A stretch of DNA of 64,000 nucleotides from Lysobacter arseniciresistens ZS79 (GTDB lineage: Bacteria; Pseudomonadota; Gammaproteobacteria; Xanthomonadales; Xanthomonadaceae). A program made the position numbers and the translations under genes. The stretch spans positions 62,001 to 126,000 of the forward strand of contig NZ_AVPT01000005.1 of NCBI RefSeq assembly GCF_000768335.1. Reading direction: 5' to 3'. Below are positions 29,764 to 40,996 of this stretch, piece by piece; within the stretch, counting starts at the first letter, position 1, and each line of letters starts with the position of its first letter. A model generated the notes under the pieces. That model saw nothing but the letters and a program-made list of their open reading frames with translations. It did not search any database and was not told the DNA's origin.

Positions 29764-30041
29764 GCGGCGCCCTCGAGCAGCGGCTCCAGCTTGCCCTCGC
29801 GGTGCAGCGCGATCATGTCGTCGTAACCGCCGACGTGGGTGTCGCCGACGAAGATCTGCGGGACGCTGGTGCGGCGCGCCAGCGCGACCATCTTCTGGCG
29901 CTCGGCCGGGTCCAGGTCGACCCGCACCTCGGTCCACTCCTGCCCCTTGCTCTTGAGGAAGTTCTTGGCCGCCACGCAGTACGGGCAGACCGCGGTGGTG
30001 TACATGGTGATGCGGGGCGCGGGGGCGGAAGGGCTGCTCAA
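29760..30041 (-). CDS. grxC: Glutaredoxin 3
   Basis: The 93-residue protein reduces disulfides with glutathione. It has the dithiol active site CPYC (19-22), TSVPQIFVG (cis-Pro loop) and GGYDDMIAL for glutathione binding. The chosen start is TTG at 30041, with AGGAGAA 5 bases upstream. The ATG at 30005 would start inside the first beta strand and give only 81 residues. It is divergent from bepA across a 233-base gap. Confidence 0.9.
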   Translation of the reverse strand: MSSPSAPAPRITMYTTAVCPYCVAAKNFLKSKGQEWTEVRVDLDPAERQKMVALARRTSVPQIFVGDTHVGGYDDMIALHREGKLEPLLEGAA

Positions 30042-30274
30042 GGGGTTCTCCTGTGAACTCGGGGGGACGGCCGTTGTCGAACGACTGCACCGGACATGGG
30101 GCCGGCCCGGCGATTTTCCCACGGCCGCGGATCGCGAACGACGCGGCACCCGGGACGCTGCAATCCACCGCCGCGGCCGATACCCTCGAACCCGACCCGA
30201 TTAACTGCATGTTCACGCCCGCGCGCCGGCCACCGCGCATGCTGCCGGCAACCGGCGCCCGCCAGGAGCCCCCA

Positions 30275-31852
30275 TTGCGTCGCATCCTCCCGATCACCGC
30301 CGCCCTCACCTTCGCCCTCGCCAGCCTTGGCGCGCCGGCGCAGGACGCGCTGCCCGACATCGGCTCGTCGGCGGGCCAGCTGCTCACCCCGCACCAGCAG
30401 GAGCAGTACGGCGCGATGATGCTGGCGCAGCTGCGCCACTACGACTACCTGCTGGAGGACCCGCTGGTCGACGGCTGGCTGGACACCCTCGGCGCCCGGC
30501 TCGCGGCCAACAGCGACATGCCGCGCCAGCCCTTCACCTTCTTCATGATGGGCGACCGCCGGATCAACGCGTTCGCGACCCTCGGCGGCTACATCGGTGT
30601 CAATGCCGGCCTGGTGCTGGCGGCCGAGCGCGAGGACGAGGTGGCCGCGGTGATGTCGCACGAGATCGCCCACGTCACCCAGGAGCACGTGCTGCGCGGC
30701 GTGGAACGCGCCCAGCGCGACCAGGTGCCGATCCTGCTGGCGATGCTCGGCGCGGTGGTGCTGGCGCAGTCGTCCGGCGGCAACTCGAGTGACGACGCCG
30801 CGCAGGCCGCCATTGTCTCGGCGATGGGCCTGGCCCAGCAGCGCCAGATCAACTACACCCGCTCCAACGAGCACGAGGCCGACCGGCTCGGCATCCAGAC
30901 GCTGTCGCGCAGCCATTACGACACCGACGCGATGGCGGATTTCTTCGGCACCATGCTGACCCGCTCGCGCGCCAACGCGGCCGGCGCCTACGACACCCCC
31001 GACTACCTGATGACCCACCCGGTCACGACCACCCGCATCAGCGAGGCGAAGGCGCGCGCCGAGCAACTGGGTCGCTCGCCGGGTGGTTTCAGCGTCGGCC
31101 CCGGCAGTACCGACAACCCGTTGCTGCCGGAAGGCCTGGTGATCGGCGGCGATGCGCTGCAGTCGGGTGGGACCGGCCAGTTCGAGCTGGCCCGCGAGCG
31201 CCTGCGCGTGTTGAGCGCGGAAACCCCGCCGGCGGCCGTGCGCGAGTACGAGCGGATGGCCGCCGGCGGCAAGCTCACCGAGGCCCAGCGCTACGGCCTT
31301 GCGATCGCCCGGCTGCGCGCCAACGAGCCCAAGGCCGCCGCGAAGGGGCTGGCGGAACTGCTCGATGACCGCCCGGGCGACCTGTGGATCGAGCTCGGCC
31401 TGGCCGAGGCGCAGTCCCGCAGCGGCAACCGCGAGGCGGCCGACGCGCGCTTCGCCCGCCTGCTCCAGCGCGCGCCGCGCAACCGCGCGATCGCCCTGAC
31501 CTACGCCCGCGTGCTGTCGGAGCGCAATACGGTGGAGGCCGGCAAACGTGCCCAGGCGGTGCTGCGGCCGCTGCTGGCGCGCTCCTCGCAGGACCCCGAG
31601 TTCCAGCGCACCTACGCCCGCGCCAGCGAGATCGCCGGCGAGCCGATCCGCGCCGGCGAGGCCTACGCCGAGGCGACCCTGCTCAGCGGCCGCGCCGAGC
31701 AGGCGCTGGTCCAGCTCAACATCCTGAAGAAGCGGCCGGAAGTCGACTATTACGCCCGCCAGCGGATCGAGGCGCGGATCGCGCAGATCACGCCGATGGT
31801 GCTGGAGCTGCACCGCCAGGGCATCCACGACGAGGTGCTGGACCGCCGCTAG
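30275..31852 (+). CDS. bepA: Periplasmic M48 metalloprotease/chaperone BepA
   Basis: BepA helps LptD and other outer-membrane proteins mature, and degrades failed ones. The 525-residue protein has a signal peptide (about 1-22, cleaved near APAQ), the zinc motif H129-E-I-A-H133, a downstream NEHEAD segment with the third ligand, and a TPR-rich C-terminal half (from about 340). The start is TTG at 30275, with AGGAG 7 bases upstream; earlier in-frame ATGs would bury the signal peptide. Together with LptE it serves outer-membrane LPS assembly. Confidence 0.9.
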   Translation: MRRILPITAALTFALASLGAPAQDALPDIGSSAGQLLTPHQQEQYGAMMLAQLRHYDYLLEDPLVDGWLDTLGARLAANSDMPRQPFTFFMMGDRRINAFATLGGYIGVNAGLVLAAEREDEVAAVMSHEIAHVTQEHVLRGVERAQRDQVPILLAMLGAVVLAQSSGGNSSDDAAQAAIVSAMGLAQQRQINYTRSNEHEADRLGIQTLSRSHYDTDAMADFFGTMLTRSRANAAGAYDTPDYLMTHPVTTTRISEAKARAEQLGRSPGGFSVGPGSTDNPLLPEGLVIGGDALQSGGTGQFELARERLRVLSAETPPAAVREYERMAAGGKLTEAQRYGLAIARLRANEPKAAAKGLAELLDDRPGDLWIELGLAEAQSRSGNREAADARFARLLQRAPRNRAIALTYARVLSERNTVEAGKRAQAVLRPLLARSSQDPEFQRTYARASEIAGEPIRAGEAYAEATLLSGRAEQALVQLNILKKRPEVDYYARQRIEARIAQITPMVLELHRQGIHDEVLDRR

Positions 31853-31869
31853 CGGGGCCGCGCCGGCAT

Positions 31870-31894
31870 GTGACAACGGTGGCGCCGTTGTCAC
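31870..31894. other. 25-base palindrome upstream of phoB
   Basis: GTGACAACGG and CCGTTGTCAC are perfect inverted repeats around a 5-base loop. It starts 18 bases after the bepA stop. Without a T-run it is either an operator or part of a weak terminator. Its right arm supplies the first TGTCA of the candidate Pho box. Confidence 0.7.
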
Positions 31895-31907
31895 CGAAGT
31901 GTCACGC
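31888..31907 (+). promoter_or_regulatory. Candidate Pho box of phoB
   Basis: Two TGTCA direct repeats spaced 11 bases apart (TTGTCACCGAA, GTGTCACGC) match the PhoB-binding arrangement (CTGTCAT, 4 bases, CTGTCAT). A TAGTGT at 31913 could be the -10. The site lies 70 bases before the phoB GTG and suggests autoregulation. Confidence 0.65.
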
Positions 31908-31976
31908 AACGGTAGTGTACTGGGCACCATCGGGCCACCGGATGGCCCGCCATGGTCCCTATGACCCCGGTGTCCC

Positions 31977-32678
31977 GTGCATAAACGCATCCTGATTGTC
32001 GAAGACGAACCCGCCATCCGTGACATGGTGTCCTTCGCCCTGCGCAAGGGTGAATACGAGCCCGTCCACGCCGGCGATTCCCGCGAAGCCCAGGCGGCCA
32101 TCGCCGACCGCGTGCCCGACCTGATCCTGCTGGACTGGATGCTGCCCGGCACCAGCGGCCTGGAACTGGCCCGCCGCTGGCGCAAGGAGTCGCTGACCCG
32201 CGAGGTCCCGATCATCATGCTGACCGCGCGCGGCGAGGAAAACGACCGCGTCGGCGGGCTGGAGGCCGGGGTCGACGACTACGTGGTCAAGCCGTTCTCG
32301 GCGCGCGAACTGCTGGCGCGCATCCGCGCGGTGCTGCGGCGCTCGCGCGAGGACGACGAGGACGGCAGCATCACCACCGGCGCGCTGCGGATCGACGGCG
32401 CCGCCCACCGGGTATTCGCCCGCGGCGAGAGTGGCGAGGAGCCGGTCCAGATCGGACCGACCGAGTACCGCCTGCTGCATTTCTTCATGACCCATCCCGA
32501 GCGCGTCTACTCGCGCACGCAGCTGCTCGACCACGTGTGGGGCGGCAGCGTGTACGTCGAGGAACGCACGGTCGACGTCCACATCCGCCGCCTGCGCAAG
32601 ACGCTGGAGCCGCACCAGCTGGACGGCATGATCCAGACCGTGCGCGGTGCCGGCTACCGGTTCTCGGCGTCGGCCTGA
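31977..32678 (+). CDS. phoB: Phosphate regulon response regulator PhoB
   Basis: PhoB is the OmpR-type regulator of the phosphate-starvation regulon. The 233-residue protein has a receiver domain with Asp53 as phosphorylation site ([10 protein letters not shown]), the conserved Lys in DYVVKPFSA, and a winged-helix DNA-binding domain ([36 protein letters not shown]). The start is GTG at 31977 ([11 protein letters not shown]). phoR follows at 35 bases. Confidence 0.95.
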   Translation: MHKRILIVEDEPAIRDMVSFALRKGEYEPVHAGDSREAQAAIADRVPDLILLDWMLPGTSGLELARRWRKESLTREVPIIMLTARGEENDRVGGLEAGVDDYVVKPFSARELLARIRAVLRRSREDDEDGSITTGALRIDGAAHRVFARGESGEEPVQIGPTEYRLLHFFMTHPERVYSRTQLLDHVWGGSVYVEERTVDVHIRRLRKTLEPHQLDGMIQTVRGAGYRFSASA

Positions 32679-32713
32679 ACCGCCGCGCGCGGTAAACATC
32701 GGATACTGCCGCC

Positions 32714-34075
32714 ATGCCCCCGCGCGCCCGCTCCGCCTGGTTCCGCACCCTCGGCCTGCTGATGCTCTGCATGGCCGGCGCGGCTTTGCTCGGCCTCGCC
32801 ATCGGTCATCCGTGGCCGGTGGTCACGCTGGCCGCGTTCGGCGTGCTGGCCTGGCACTACTGGCGGCTGCGGCGCGTGCTGCAGCGGCTGACCGCCCGGC
32901 GCCGGCTGCCGCCGCCGGAGGGCGTCGGGGTCTGGAACGAGATGGACCGGCTGCTGCACCGCGGCCAGGTCGAGATGCGGGGCCGCAAGCGGCGCCTGGT
33001 CGAAATGCTGCGCGCCTACCGCGCAGTCGCCGCGGCGCTGCCCGACGCCGTGGTGGTGGTGGAGCGCAACAGCCAGCGCGTGCAGTGGTTCAACCAGGCC
33101 GCCGGGCCGCTGCTGGGCCTGCGCTACCCGGGCGACATCGGCGTGCCGCTGGTGCAGCGCCTGCAGCCGCTGCCGCTGGCCCACTGGCTGGCCGCGGGGC
33201 GCAATGCGGAGCCGCTGGAGACGGCGTCGCCGCTGGACCCGTCGGTGACCCTGAGCCTGCGGCTGATCCCGTACTCGGAGAACCTGTGGCTGCTGGTCGC
33301 GCGCGACGTCAGCCGGCTGCTGCAGCTGGAGCAGATGCGCCGCGACTTCGTCGCCAACGTCTCGCACGAGCTGCGCACGCCGCTGACGGTGGTGCACGGC
33401 TACCTCGACCTGATCGACGACGGCCAGTACCCCGAGCTGACCCCGATGCTGGCCGAGATGCAGCGCCAGTCGCAGCGCATGGCGCAGCTGGTCGAGGACC
33501 TGCTGACGCTCTCGCGCCTGGAATCGCAGGACGGCCTGCCGGCTGAGGAGCAGGTGGCGCTGGCGCCGATGCTCAGCACCCTGCGGCGCGAAGCCGCCGC
33601 GCTCAGCCAGGGCCAGCACACGATCACCGTCGAGGACATCGCCGGGGTCGACCTGGTCGGCTCGGGCAAGGAGCTGCACAGCGCGTTCTCGAACCTGGTC
33701 GCCAACGCGATCCGCTACACGCCGGCCGGCGGCGAGGTGTCGGTGCGGTTCCGGCCGGACGATGCGAAGGACAACCCCGGCGGCGTGGTGCTGGAGGTGC
33801 GCGACAGCGGCTACGGCATCCCCGCCGCGCACCTGCCGCGCATCACCGAGCGCTTCTACCGCGTGTCCACGAGCCGCTCGCGCGAGTCCGGCGGCACCGG
33901 GCTGGGGCTGGCGATCGTCAAGCACGTGCTGCAATTGCACCAGGCGCGACTGAAAATCCGCAGCGAGGTCGGCCGGGGCAGTACCTTTGCCTGTCACTTC
34001 AGCCGCGACCGGGTGCGCCCGCGCAGCCGGGCCGAAGCCGATACCGGCACCGATACCACCGGGACGCACGCATGA
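32714..34075 (+). CDS. phoR: Phosphate regulon sensor histidine kinase PhoR
   Basis: PhoR is the inner-membrane kinase partner of PhoB and senses phosphate through the Pst system. The 453-residue protein has two short N-terminal transmembrane helices (about 12-31 and 35-50), a PAS-like region (about 105-200), His218 in NVSHELRTPL, and N, G1 and G2 boxes (SNLVANAIRYT, DSGYGIP, GGTGLGLAI). No large periplasmic domain is present, as in E. coli PhoR. The C-terminal 25 residues are a polar tail. Confidence 0.95.
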   Translation: MPPRARSAWFRTLGLLMLCMAGAALLGLAIGHPWPVVTLAAFGVLAWHYWRLRRVLQRLTARRRLPPPEGVGVWNEMDRLLHRGQVEMRGRKRRLVEMLRAYRAVAAALPDAVVVVERNSQRVQWFNQAAGPLLGLRYPGDIGVPLVQRLQPLPLAHWLAAGRNAEPLETASPLDPSVTLSLRLIPYSENLWLLVARDVSRLLQLEQMRRDFVANVSHELRTPLTVVHGYLDLIDDGQYPELTPMLAEMQRQSQRMAQLVEDLLTLSRLESQDGLPAEEQVALAPMLSTLRREAAALSQGQHTITVEDIAGVDLVGSGKELHSAFSNLVANAIRYTPAGGEVSVRFRPDDAKDNPGGVVLEVRDSGYGIPAAHLPRITERFYRVSTSRSRESGGTGLGLAIVKHVLQLHQARLKIRSEVGRGSTFACHFSRDRVRPRSRAEADTGTDTTGTHA

Positions 34076-34088
34076 GGGATACACGACG

Positions 34089-36214
<2,126 letters not shown>

Positions 36215-36218
<4 letters not shown>

Positions 36219-37762
36219 GCGAGCTGTCGCTGCCCGGCGAGGACTTCCCGACCTCGGCGCTGGCGCTGCGCGACGGCGACCTGCTGGCCGCGGTGGACCT
36301 GGGTTCCAACAGCTTCCACATGGTGGTCGCGCAGTACCTGCTGGGGCAGTTGCGGGTGGTCGACCGGCTGCGCGAGCAGGTCCGGCTGGCCGAGGGCCTG
36401 GACGGGCGCGGCGGGCTGTCGGCGGAGGTGCGCACGCGCGCGTTCGAGTGCCTGTCGCGCTTCGGCCAGCGCATCCGCGACATCCCGCCGCAGCAGATCC
36501 GCGCGATCGCGACGAACACCGTTCGCCGGCTGGCCTCGCCGCAGTCGTTCCTGATGCCGGCCGAGAGCGCACTCGGGCACGCCATCGAGGTCGTCTCCGG
36601 CCGCGAGGAAGCGCGCCTGATCTACCTCGGCGTCGCCCACGCGCAGCCGTCCAGGCCCAACGAGCTGCGGCTGGTGATCGACATCGGCGGCGGCTCCACC
36701 GAATGCATCATCGGCAGCGGTTTCGAGGCGATCGAGCGCGAGAGCCTGCAGCTGGGCTGCGTCGCCACCACCCGCCGGTTCTTCGGCGACGGCAAGCTGA
36801 CCCGGCGCCGCTGGCAGGAGGCGCTGACCGAGGTCACCGCCGAGTTCCAGCAGTTCGCCGCGGCCTACCGTGCGCTGGGCTGGGACGACGCGATCGGCGC
36901 ATCCGGCACCAACAAGGCGATCGGCGAGATCTGCGCGGCGATGAAGCTGACCAAGGGCGCGGTGATCGCCGACGCGCTGCCGCAGGTGCGCGACCGCCTG
37001 CTCGGCGCGGGGCGAATCGACGCGATCGACCTGCCGGGGCTGTCGGCCGACCGCCGCCCGGTCATCGCCGGCGGCCTGCTGATCCTGGAGGCGGCGTTCG
37101 ACGCGCTCGGCCTGCAGCGGATGATGGTCAGCAAGGCGGCGATGCGCGAGGGCATGCTGCACGACATGCTCGGCCGCGGCGGCGCCGATGATCCGCGCGA
37201 TGCATCGGTGGCCGCGCTGATGCTGCGCTACGGCATCGACAAGCCGCAGGCGGCACGCGTCGAGGCGACCGCGCTGCGGCTGTTCGACGACGTCGCCGGC
37301 GCGTGGAACCTCAGCATCGACGACCGCCTGATGCTGAGCCGCGCCGCGCGCCTGCACGAGCTGGGACTGACCATCGCCCACAGCCAGTACCAGGTGCACG
37401 GCGCCTACGTGGTCGAGCACACCGACATTTCCGGCTTCTCGCGGCAGCAGCAGCAGTTCCTCGCCGCGCTGGTGCGCACGCATCGCCGCAAGGTGCCGAA
37501 GTCCGCCTTCGACGCCCTGCCCGACCGCCTGCTGCCGGCGGTGCGCCAGCTGTCGGCACTGCTGCGGCTGGCCGTGCTGATGCACCGCGCGCACGAGGCC
37601 GACCCGATCCCCCGGCTGGACGCGAGTGCCGACGGCGACCGCCTGACCGTGACCCTCGACCGCCGCTGGCTGGCCGCGCGGCCGCTGCTCAACGCCGACC
37701 TCGACGGCGAGCCGGCCGACATGGCCGCACTGGGCGTGCGGCTTCGCATCGCTGCGGACTGA
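36215..37762 (+). CDS. ppx: Exopolyphosphatase (Ppx/GppA family)
   Basis: Ppx removes terminal phosphate from polyphosphate. The 515-residue protein has the actin-like ATPase motifs AVDLGSNSFHM at the N-terminus and VIDIGGGSTECI near 150, and a C-terminal HD-like helical domain. The frame is open far upstream inside ppk1, but the ATG at 36215 overlaps the ppk1 stop (ATGA) and gives the standard length. A ppk1-ppx pair is common. GppA activity toward pppGpp is a possible second role. Confidence 0.93.
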
Positions 37763-37863
37763 CGCCGGCGCGGCCGTCGCGCGCCGCTGTCATCCCGCAG
37801 TCACCGCCCTGCCATCCGCGCTTCATCGGCCCCGCGCATCCTCTGCGGAACCGGAGAACGCGC

Positions 37864-39036
37864 ATGCGCTACGCGATCGTCACCGAGACCTACCCGCCCG
37901 AAGTCAACGGCGTCGCATTGACGGTCCACGGTTTCGAGCAGGGTCTGCGCGCCCGCGGCCACGCGATCGACCTGGTCCGCCCGCGCCAGCACGACGACGC
38001 CGGTGGGGACACGCGCGAAGGCGATGACGCGATGCTGGTCCGCGGCGCGCGCCTGCCGCGCTACCCCGGCCTGCAATTCGGCCTGCCGGCGCGGCACCGG
38101 CTGCTGGCGCACTGGCGCGCGCAACGCCCCGACGCGGTCTACATCGCCACCGAAGGTCCACTGGGCTGGTCGGCGCTGGCGGCGGCGCGGCGGCTGCGGA
38201 TCCCGGTCGCCAGCGGCTTCCACACCCGCTTCGACCACTACATGCGCGACTACGGCGCGGGCTGGCTGGAGCCGGTGGCGCTGGCGTGGATGCGGCGCTT
38301 CCACAACCGCGGTGACGCCACCCTGGTGCCCACCGGCGAGCTGGCCGACGACCTGCGCACGCACGGCTTCGCCCACGTCCGCCGGCTGCCGCGCGGCATC
38401 GACCTGGACCGCTTCCACCCCGACCTTCGCGATGCCGGCATGCGATCCCGCTGGGGCGTTGGCGAAACCGGCCTGGCGGTGATCCACGTCGGCCGCATCG
38501 CCGCCGAGAAGAACCTCGCGCTGGCCGTACGCGCGTTCCGGGAACTGCAGGTCGTCCGCCCCGACGCCCGCTTCATCTGGGTCGGTGACGGACCCGAACG
38601 CGCCCGGCTGCAGGACGCCAACCCCGACTTCGTGTTCGCCGGCGTGCAGCGGGGCGAGGCGCTGGCGGCGCACTTCGCCAGCGCCGACCTGTTCCTGTTC
38701 CCGAGCCTCAGCGAGACCTTCGGCAACGTGACGCTGGAGGCGATGGCCAGCGGCCTGCCGATCGTCGCCTACGACTACGGCGCCGCGCGCGAGCACCTGC
38801 GCGACGCCGCCCCGGACGCGGTGGTCGCGCCCGGCGACGAAGCGGGCTTCATCGCCACCGCGCTGCGGCTGGCCGCCGACGACGACGCGCACGCGGCGAC
38901 CGCTCGCGCGCTGCGCCCGGCGGTGGCACCGCTGCAACCGGACCGGGTGGTCGCCGACCTCGATGCACTGCTGCAGTCACTGGTGGAGGGCCGACGTGAT
39001 GAACCGCAGTCCGTGGCACAAGCGCCTGGCGCTTGA
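37864..39036 (+). CDS. Glycosyltransferase family 4 protein
   Basis: The 390-residue protein is a GT-B retaining enzyme. Its N-domain starts MRYAIVTETYPPEVNGVALT, a motif seen in glycolipid glycosyltransferases (MgtA, Agl/Agt, SqdX-like). The C-domain has the HVGRIAAEKN donor strand and the E-x7-E motif (SETFGNVTLEAM). It probably glycosylates a lipid or diacylglycerol at the inner face of the membrane; the acceptor is inferred. A GGAGAA site precedes the ATG. It lies 101 bases after ppx and overlaps the PAP2 gene by 38 bases. Confidence 0.85.
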   Translation: MRYAIVTETYPPEVNGVALTVHGFEQGLRARGHAIDLVRPRQHDDAGGDTREGDDAMLVRGARLPRYPGLQFGLPARHRLLAHWRAQRPDAVYIATEGPLGWSALAAARRLRIPVASGFHTRFDHYMRDYGAGWLEPVALAWMRRFHNRGDATLVPTGELADDLRTHGFAHVRRLPRGIDLDRFHPDLRDAGMRSRWGVGETGLAVIHVGRIAAEKNLALAVRAFRELQVVRPDARFIWVGDGPERARLQDANPDFVFAGVQRGEALAAHFASADLFLFPSLSETFGNVTLEAMASGLPIVAYDYGAAREHLRDAAPDAVVAPGDEAGFIATALRLAADDDAHAATARALRPAVAPLQPDRVVADLDALLQSLVEGRRDEPQSVAQAPGA

Positions 39037-39550
39037 CGAGTCGTCCTGGTGCCTGCGCGCCAACCGCGTGTGCGAACGCGGGCCGTCGCGGGCCTACTTC
39101 GCCGCGATCAGCCGTCTCGGCGACGGCGTGTTCTGGTACGCGCTGATGGCGGCGATGGTGTTGCTGGACGGCTGGCGCGGGCTGGCCGCATCGGCCCACC
39201 TGGCTGCCACCGGCGCGATCGCGCTGGCGCTGTACCGGCTGCTCAAGCGCTGGACCCGGCGTCCGCGTCCGTTCGCCTCCGACCGCCGCATCCAGGCCTG
39301 GGTGGCGCCGCTGGACGAGTTCAGCTTCCCGTCCGGCCACACCCTGCACGCGGTCGCTTTCAGCCTGGTCGCGGTGGCGCATTACCCGGCGCTGGCGTGG
39401 CTGCTGGCGCCGTTCACCGCCAGCGTCGCCGCCTCGCGGGTGGTGCTGGGGCTGCACTACCCCAGCGACGTGCTGGCCGCCAGCGCGATCGGAACCGCGC
39501 TGGCGGCGTTGTCCCTCTGGCTGGTCCCGCTGGGACCTGCCATGGGCTGA
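38999..39550 (+). CDS. PAP2-family lipid phosphatase
   Basis: The 183-residue membrane protein has the three acid-phosphatase motifs of the PAP2 family: K-x6-RP (Lys83, KRWTRRPRP), PSGH (111-114) and SR-x5-H-x3-D (Ser146, Arg147, His153, Asp157). Five to six hydrophobic helices are visible. Relatives dephosphorylate phosphatidate or undecaprenyl pyrophosphate. The first codon could be GTG at 38996 or ATG at 38999. It overlaps the end of the GT4 gene, so the two are probably coupled. Its end lies 2 bases from convergent creD. Confidence 0.88.
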   Translation: MNRSPWHKRLALDESSWCLRANRVCERGPSRAYFAAISRLGDGVFWYALMAAMVLLDGWRGLAASAHLAATGAIALALYRLLKRWTRRPRPFASDRRIQAWVAPLDEFSFPSGHTLHAVAFSLVAVAHYPALAWLLAPFTASVAASRVVLGLHYPSDVLAASAIGTALAALSLWLVPLGPAMG

Positions 39551-39552
39551 GG

Positions 39553-40893
39553 CTACGGCCGCACCCGCGGCAGCGCCCCGCCCAGCTGGTACCAGTCGAC
39601 CTTGCGGGTCACCGTCATCAGCGCCGCGAGGATCACGAACAGCAGCCCGGCCCCGAGCACCAGCGCGTTGTCCTCCGACACCAGCAGGCCGTACAGGCAG
39701 GCGTACAGCGTCGCCAGCATCGCCGCGAAGCCGAGCGCCCGCCAGACGCTGCGCAGCACCGCGCTGAGGTAGAACGCGATCAACCCGATGCAGGCCACCG
39801 CCGCGGCGAGGTAGGACCAGCCGAACGGGAAGTGCTCGCCGAGGCTGAGCAGCAGCAGGAAGAAGATCGCCAGCGCCAGCCCGACCAGTCCGTACTGGAT
39901 CGGGTGGATCGGCAGCTGCTTGACCAGTTCGAAGATGAAGAAGCCGACGAAGGTCAGCAGCACGAACAGCAGGCCGTACTTGGTCGCGCGGTCGGTCATC
40001 GCGTAGGCGTCGACCGGATCGACCAGGGTGACGCCGACCGTCTCGGCCATGGCGACCTCGCGCGGGCCGTCGTTGCCGCCTTCGCGGACGGCGTGCAGCA
40101 GGAAGTCACGCGCGTTGGTGGCGAGGCCGGGGATATCCCACTCGGCGCGGAAGCCGTCCCGGCCGATCTCGCGGCGCCGCGGCGAAGCACCGCCGAAGCC
40201 CGGGTGCGGCCAGCTGGAGGACAGCACGATGGTGTTGCTGTCACCCAGCGGCAGCACCGAGAGACGCTCGGTACCGGCCAGCACGAACCCCAGCCGCGCA
40301 TCGATGCGGTGGGTCCGGCCCGGGCCGAGCGCCGCCAGCCGCACGTGCATGCCCTCGCCGGGGCGGTAGCCCTGGCCCGGCTCGGGTGTGCGCGCGGTGC
40401 CGTCGACCTCGAGGGTGGCCCGGCGCAGGCCGCTCACGTCGCCGATCGCGTAGCTCAGGTACGGCTCGCCGATGCGCCGGTCGGCCGCGGGGCCCGGATC
40501 GGCCGGGATCTCGACCTCGAACCGCGCCATCGCGGTGGCGTCCCACTCGTACACGCGCACCTGGTGCAGGTTGCGCCGCCGCACGTCGGGTCGCAGCTCG
40601 CCGTCGACCTCCAGCGCGGTCGGGAAGAACGTCCACGCGTCCTCGCGCACCCGGCTGGCAGTGCGAACGATGCCCTGCGCGTCGGCTTCCTCGACCTCGA
40701 CCCGCTCCCGGTACGGCACCACCAGCACCGGCCCGGCGAACGTCTGCGCCCGGCCGTGGCTGGCGGCGACGTCGCGCACCACCTGCTGCCGGTACTCCTG
40801 CCGCTCATGCACGACGCCGCGCACCATCGCCAGCGGCACCAGGATCGCCAGCGTCATCCCGATCACCACCACCATCTTCATCCACAGCCGCAC
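39553..40893 (-). CDS. creD: Inner membrane protein CreD
   Basis: CreD is the inner-membrane product of the CreBC regulon, linked to envelope stress and beta-lactam response; its biochemistry is unknown. The 446-residue protein has an N-terminal helix (about 4-25), a large periplasmic domain with ALGPGRTHRIDARLGF and FLLHAVREGG, and at least five helices in the C-terminal 150 residues. I prefer the GTG at 40893 (VRLWMKMVVVIG), which has GGAGG 8 bases upstream; an ATG at 40911 adds six residues. A candidate CreB site lies upstream. Confidence 0.92.
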   Translation of the reverse strand: MRLWMKMVVVIGMTLAILVPLAMVRGVVHERQEYRQQVVRDVAASHGRAQTFAGPVLVVPYRERVEVEEADAQGIVRTASRVREDAWTFFPTALEVDGELRPDVRRRNLHQVRVYEWDATAMARFEVEIPADPGPAADRRIGEPYLSYAIGDVSGLRRATLEVDGTARTPEPGQGYRPGEGMHVRLAALGPGRTHRIDARLGFVLAGTERLSVLPLGDSNTIVLSSSWPHPGFGGASPRRREIGRDGFRAEWDIPGLATNARDFLLHAVREGGNDGPREVAMAETVGVTLVDPVDAYAMTDRATKYGLLFVLLTFVGFFIFELVKQLPIHPIQYGLVGLALAIFFLLLLSLGEHFPFGWSYLAAAVACIGLIAFYLSAVLRSVWRALGFAAMLATLYACLYGLLVSEDNALVLGAGLLFVILAALMTVTRKVDWYQLGGALPRVRP

Positions 40894-40962
40894 GTCACGT
40901 CCCTCCGTCATCGCAATGGACGGCAGGATCGGAGCCGCGGGTGCGGGGACGATGTGGCGTCG

Positions 40963-40978
40963 GTGAAGCGGGTGCGAA
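40963..40978 (-). promoter_or_regulatory. Candidate CreB binding site (cre tag) upstream of creD
   Basis: Read on the minus strand: TTCGC, 6 bases, TTCAC. The known cre/blr tag is TTCAC-N6-TTCAC, so there is one mismatch. It sits in the 85-103 base gap between creC and creD, the same place as in other gammaproteobacteria. Confidence 0.6.
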
Positions 40979-40996
40979 GTCGGCCGGGGCGCCAAG

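Noticed and set aside
31870-31894. Clp/CRP-type binding site
   Set aside because: The known motif is TGTGA-N6-TCACA; here the arms are longer and the spacing does not fit.
30038-32218. 726-codon minus-strand open frame opposite bepA and phoB
   Set aside because: Mirror of two well-supported genes; its composition is typical of antisense frames.
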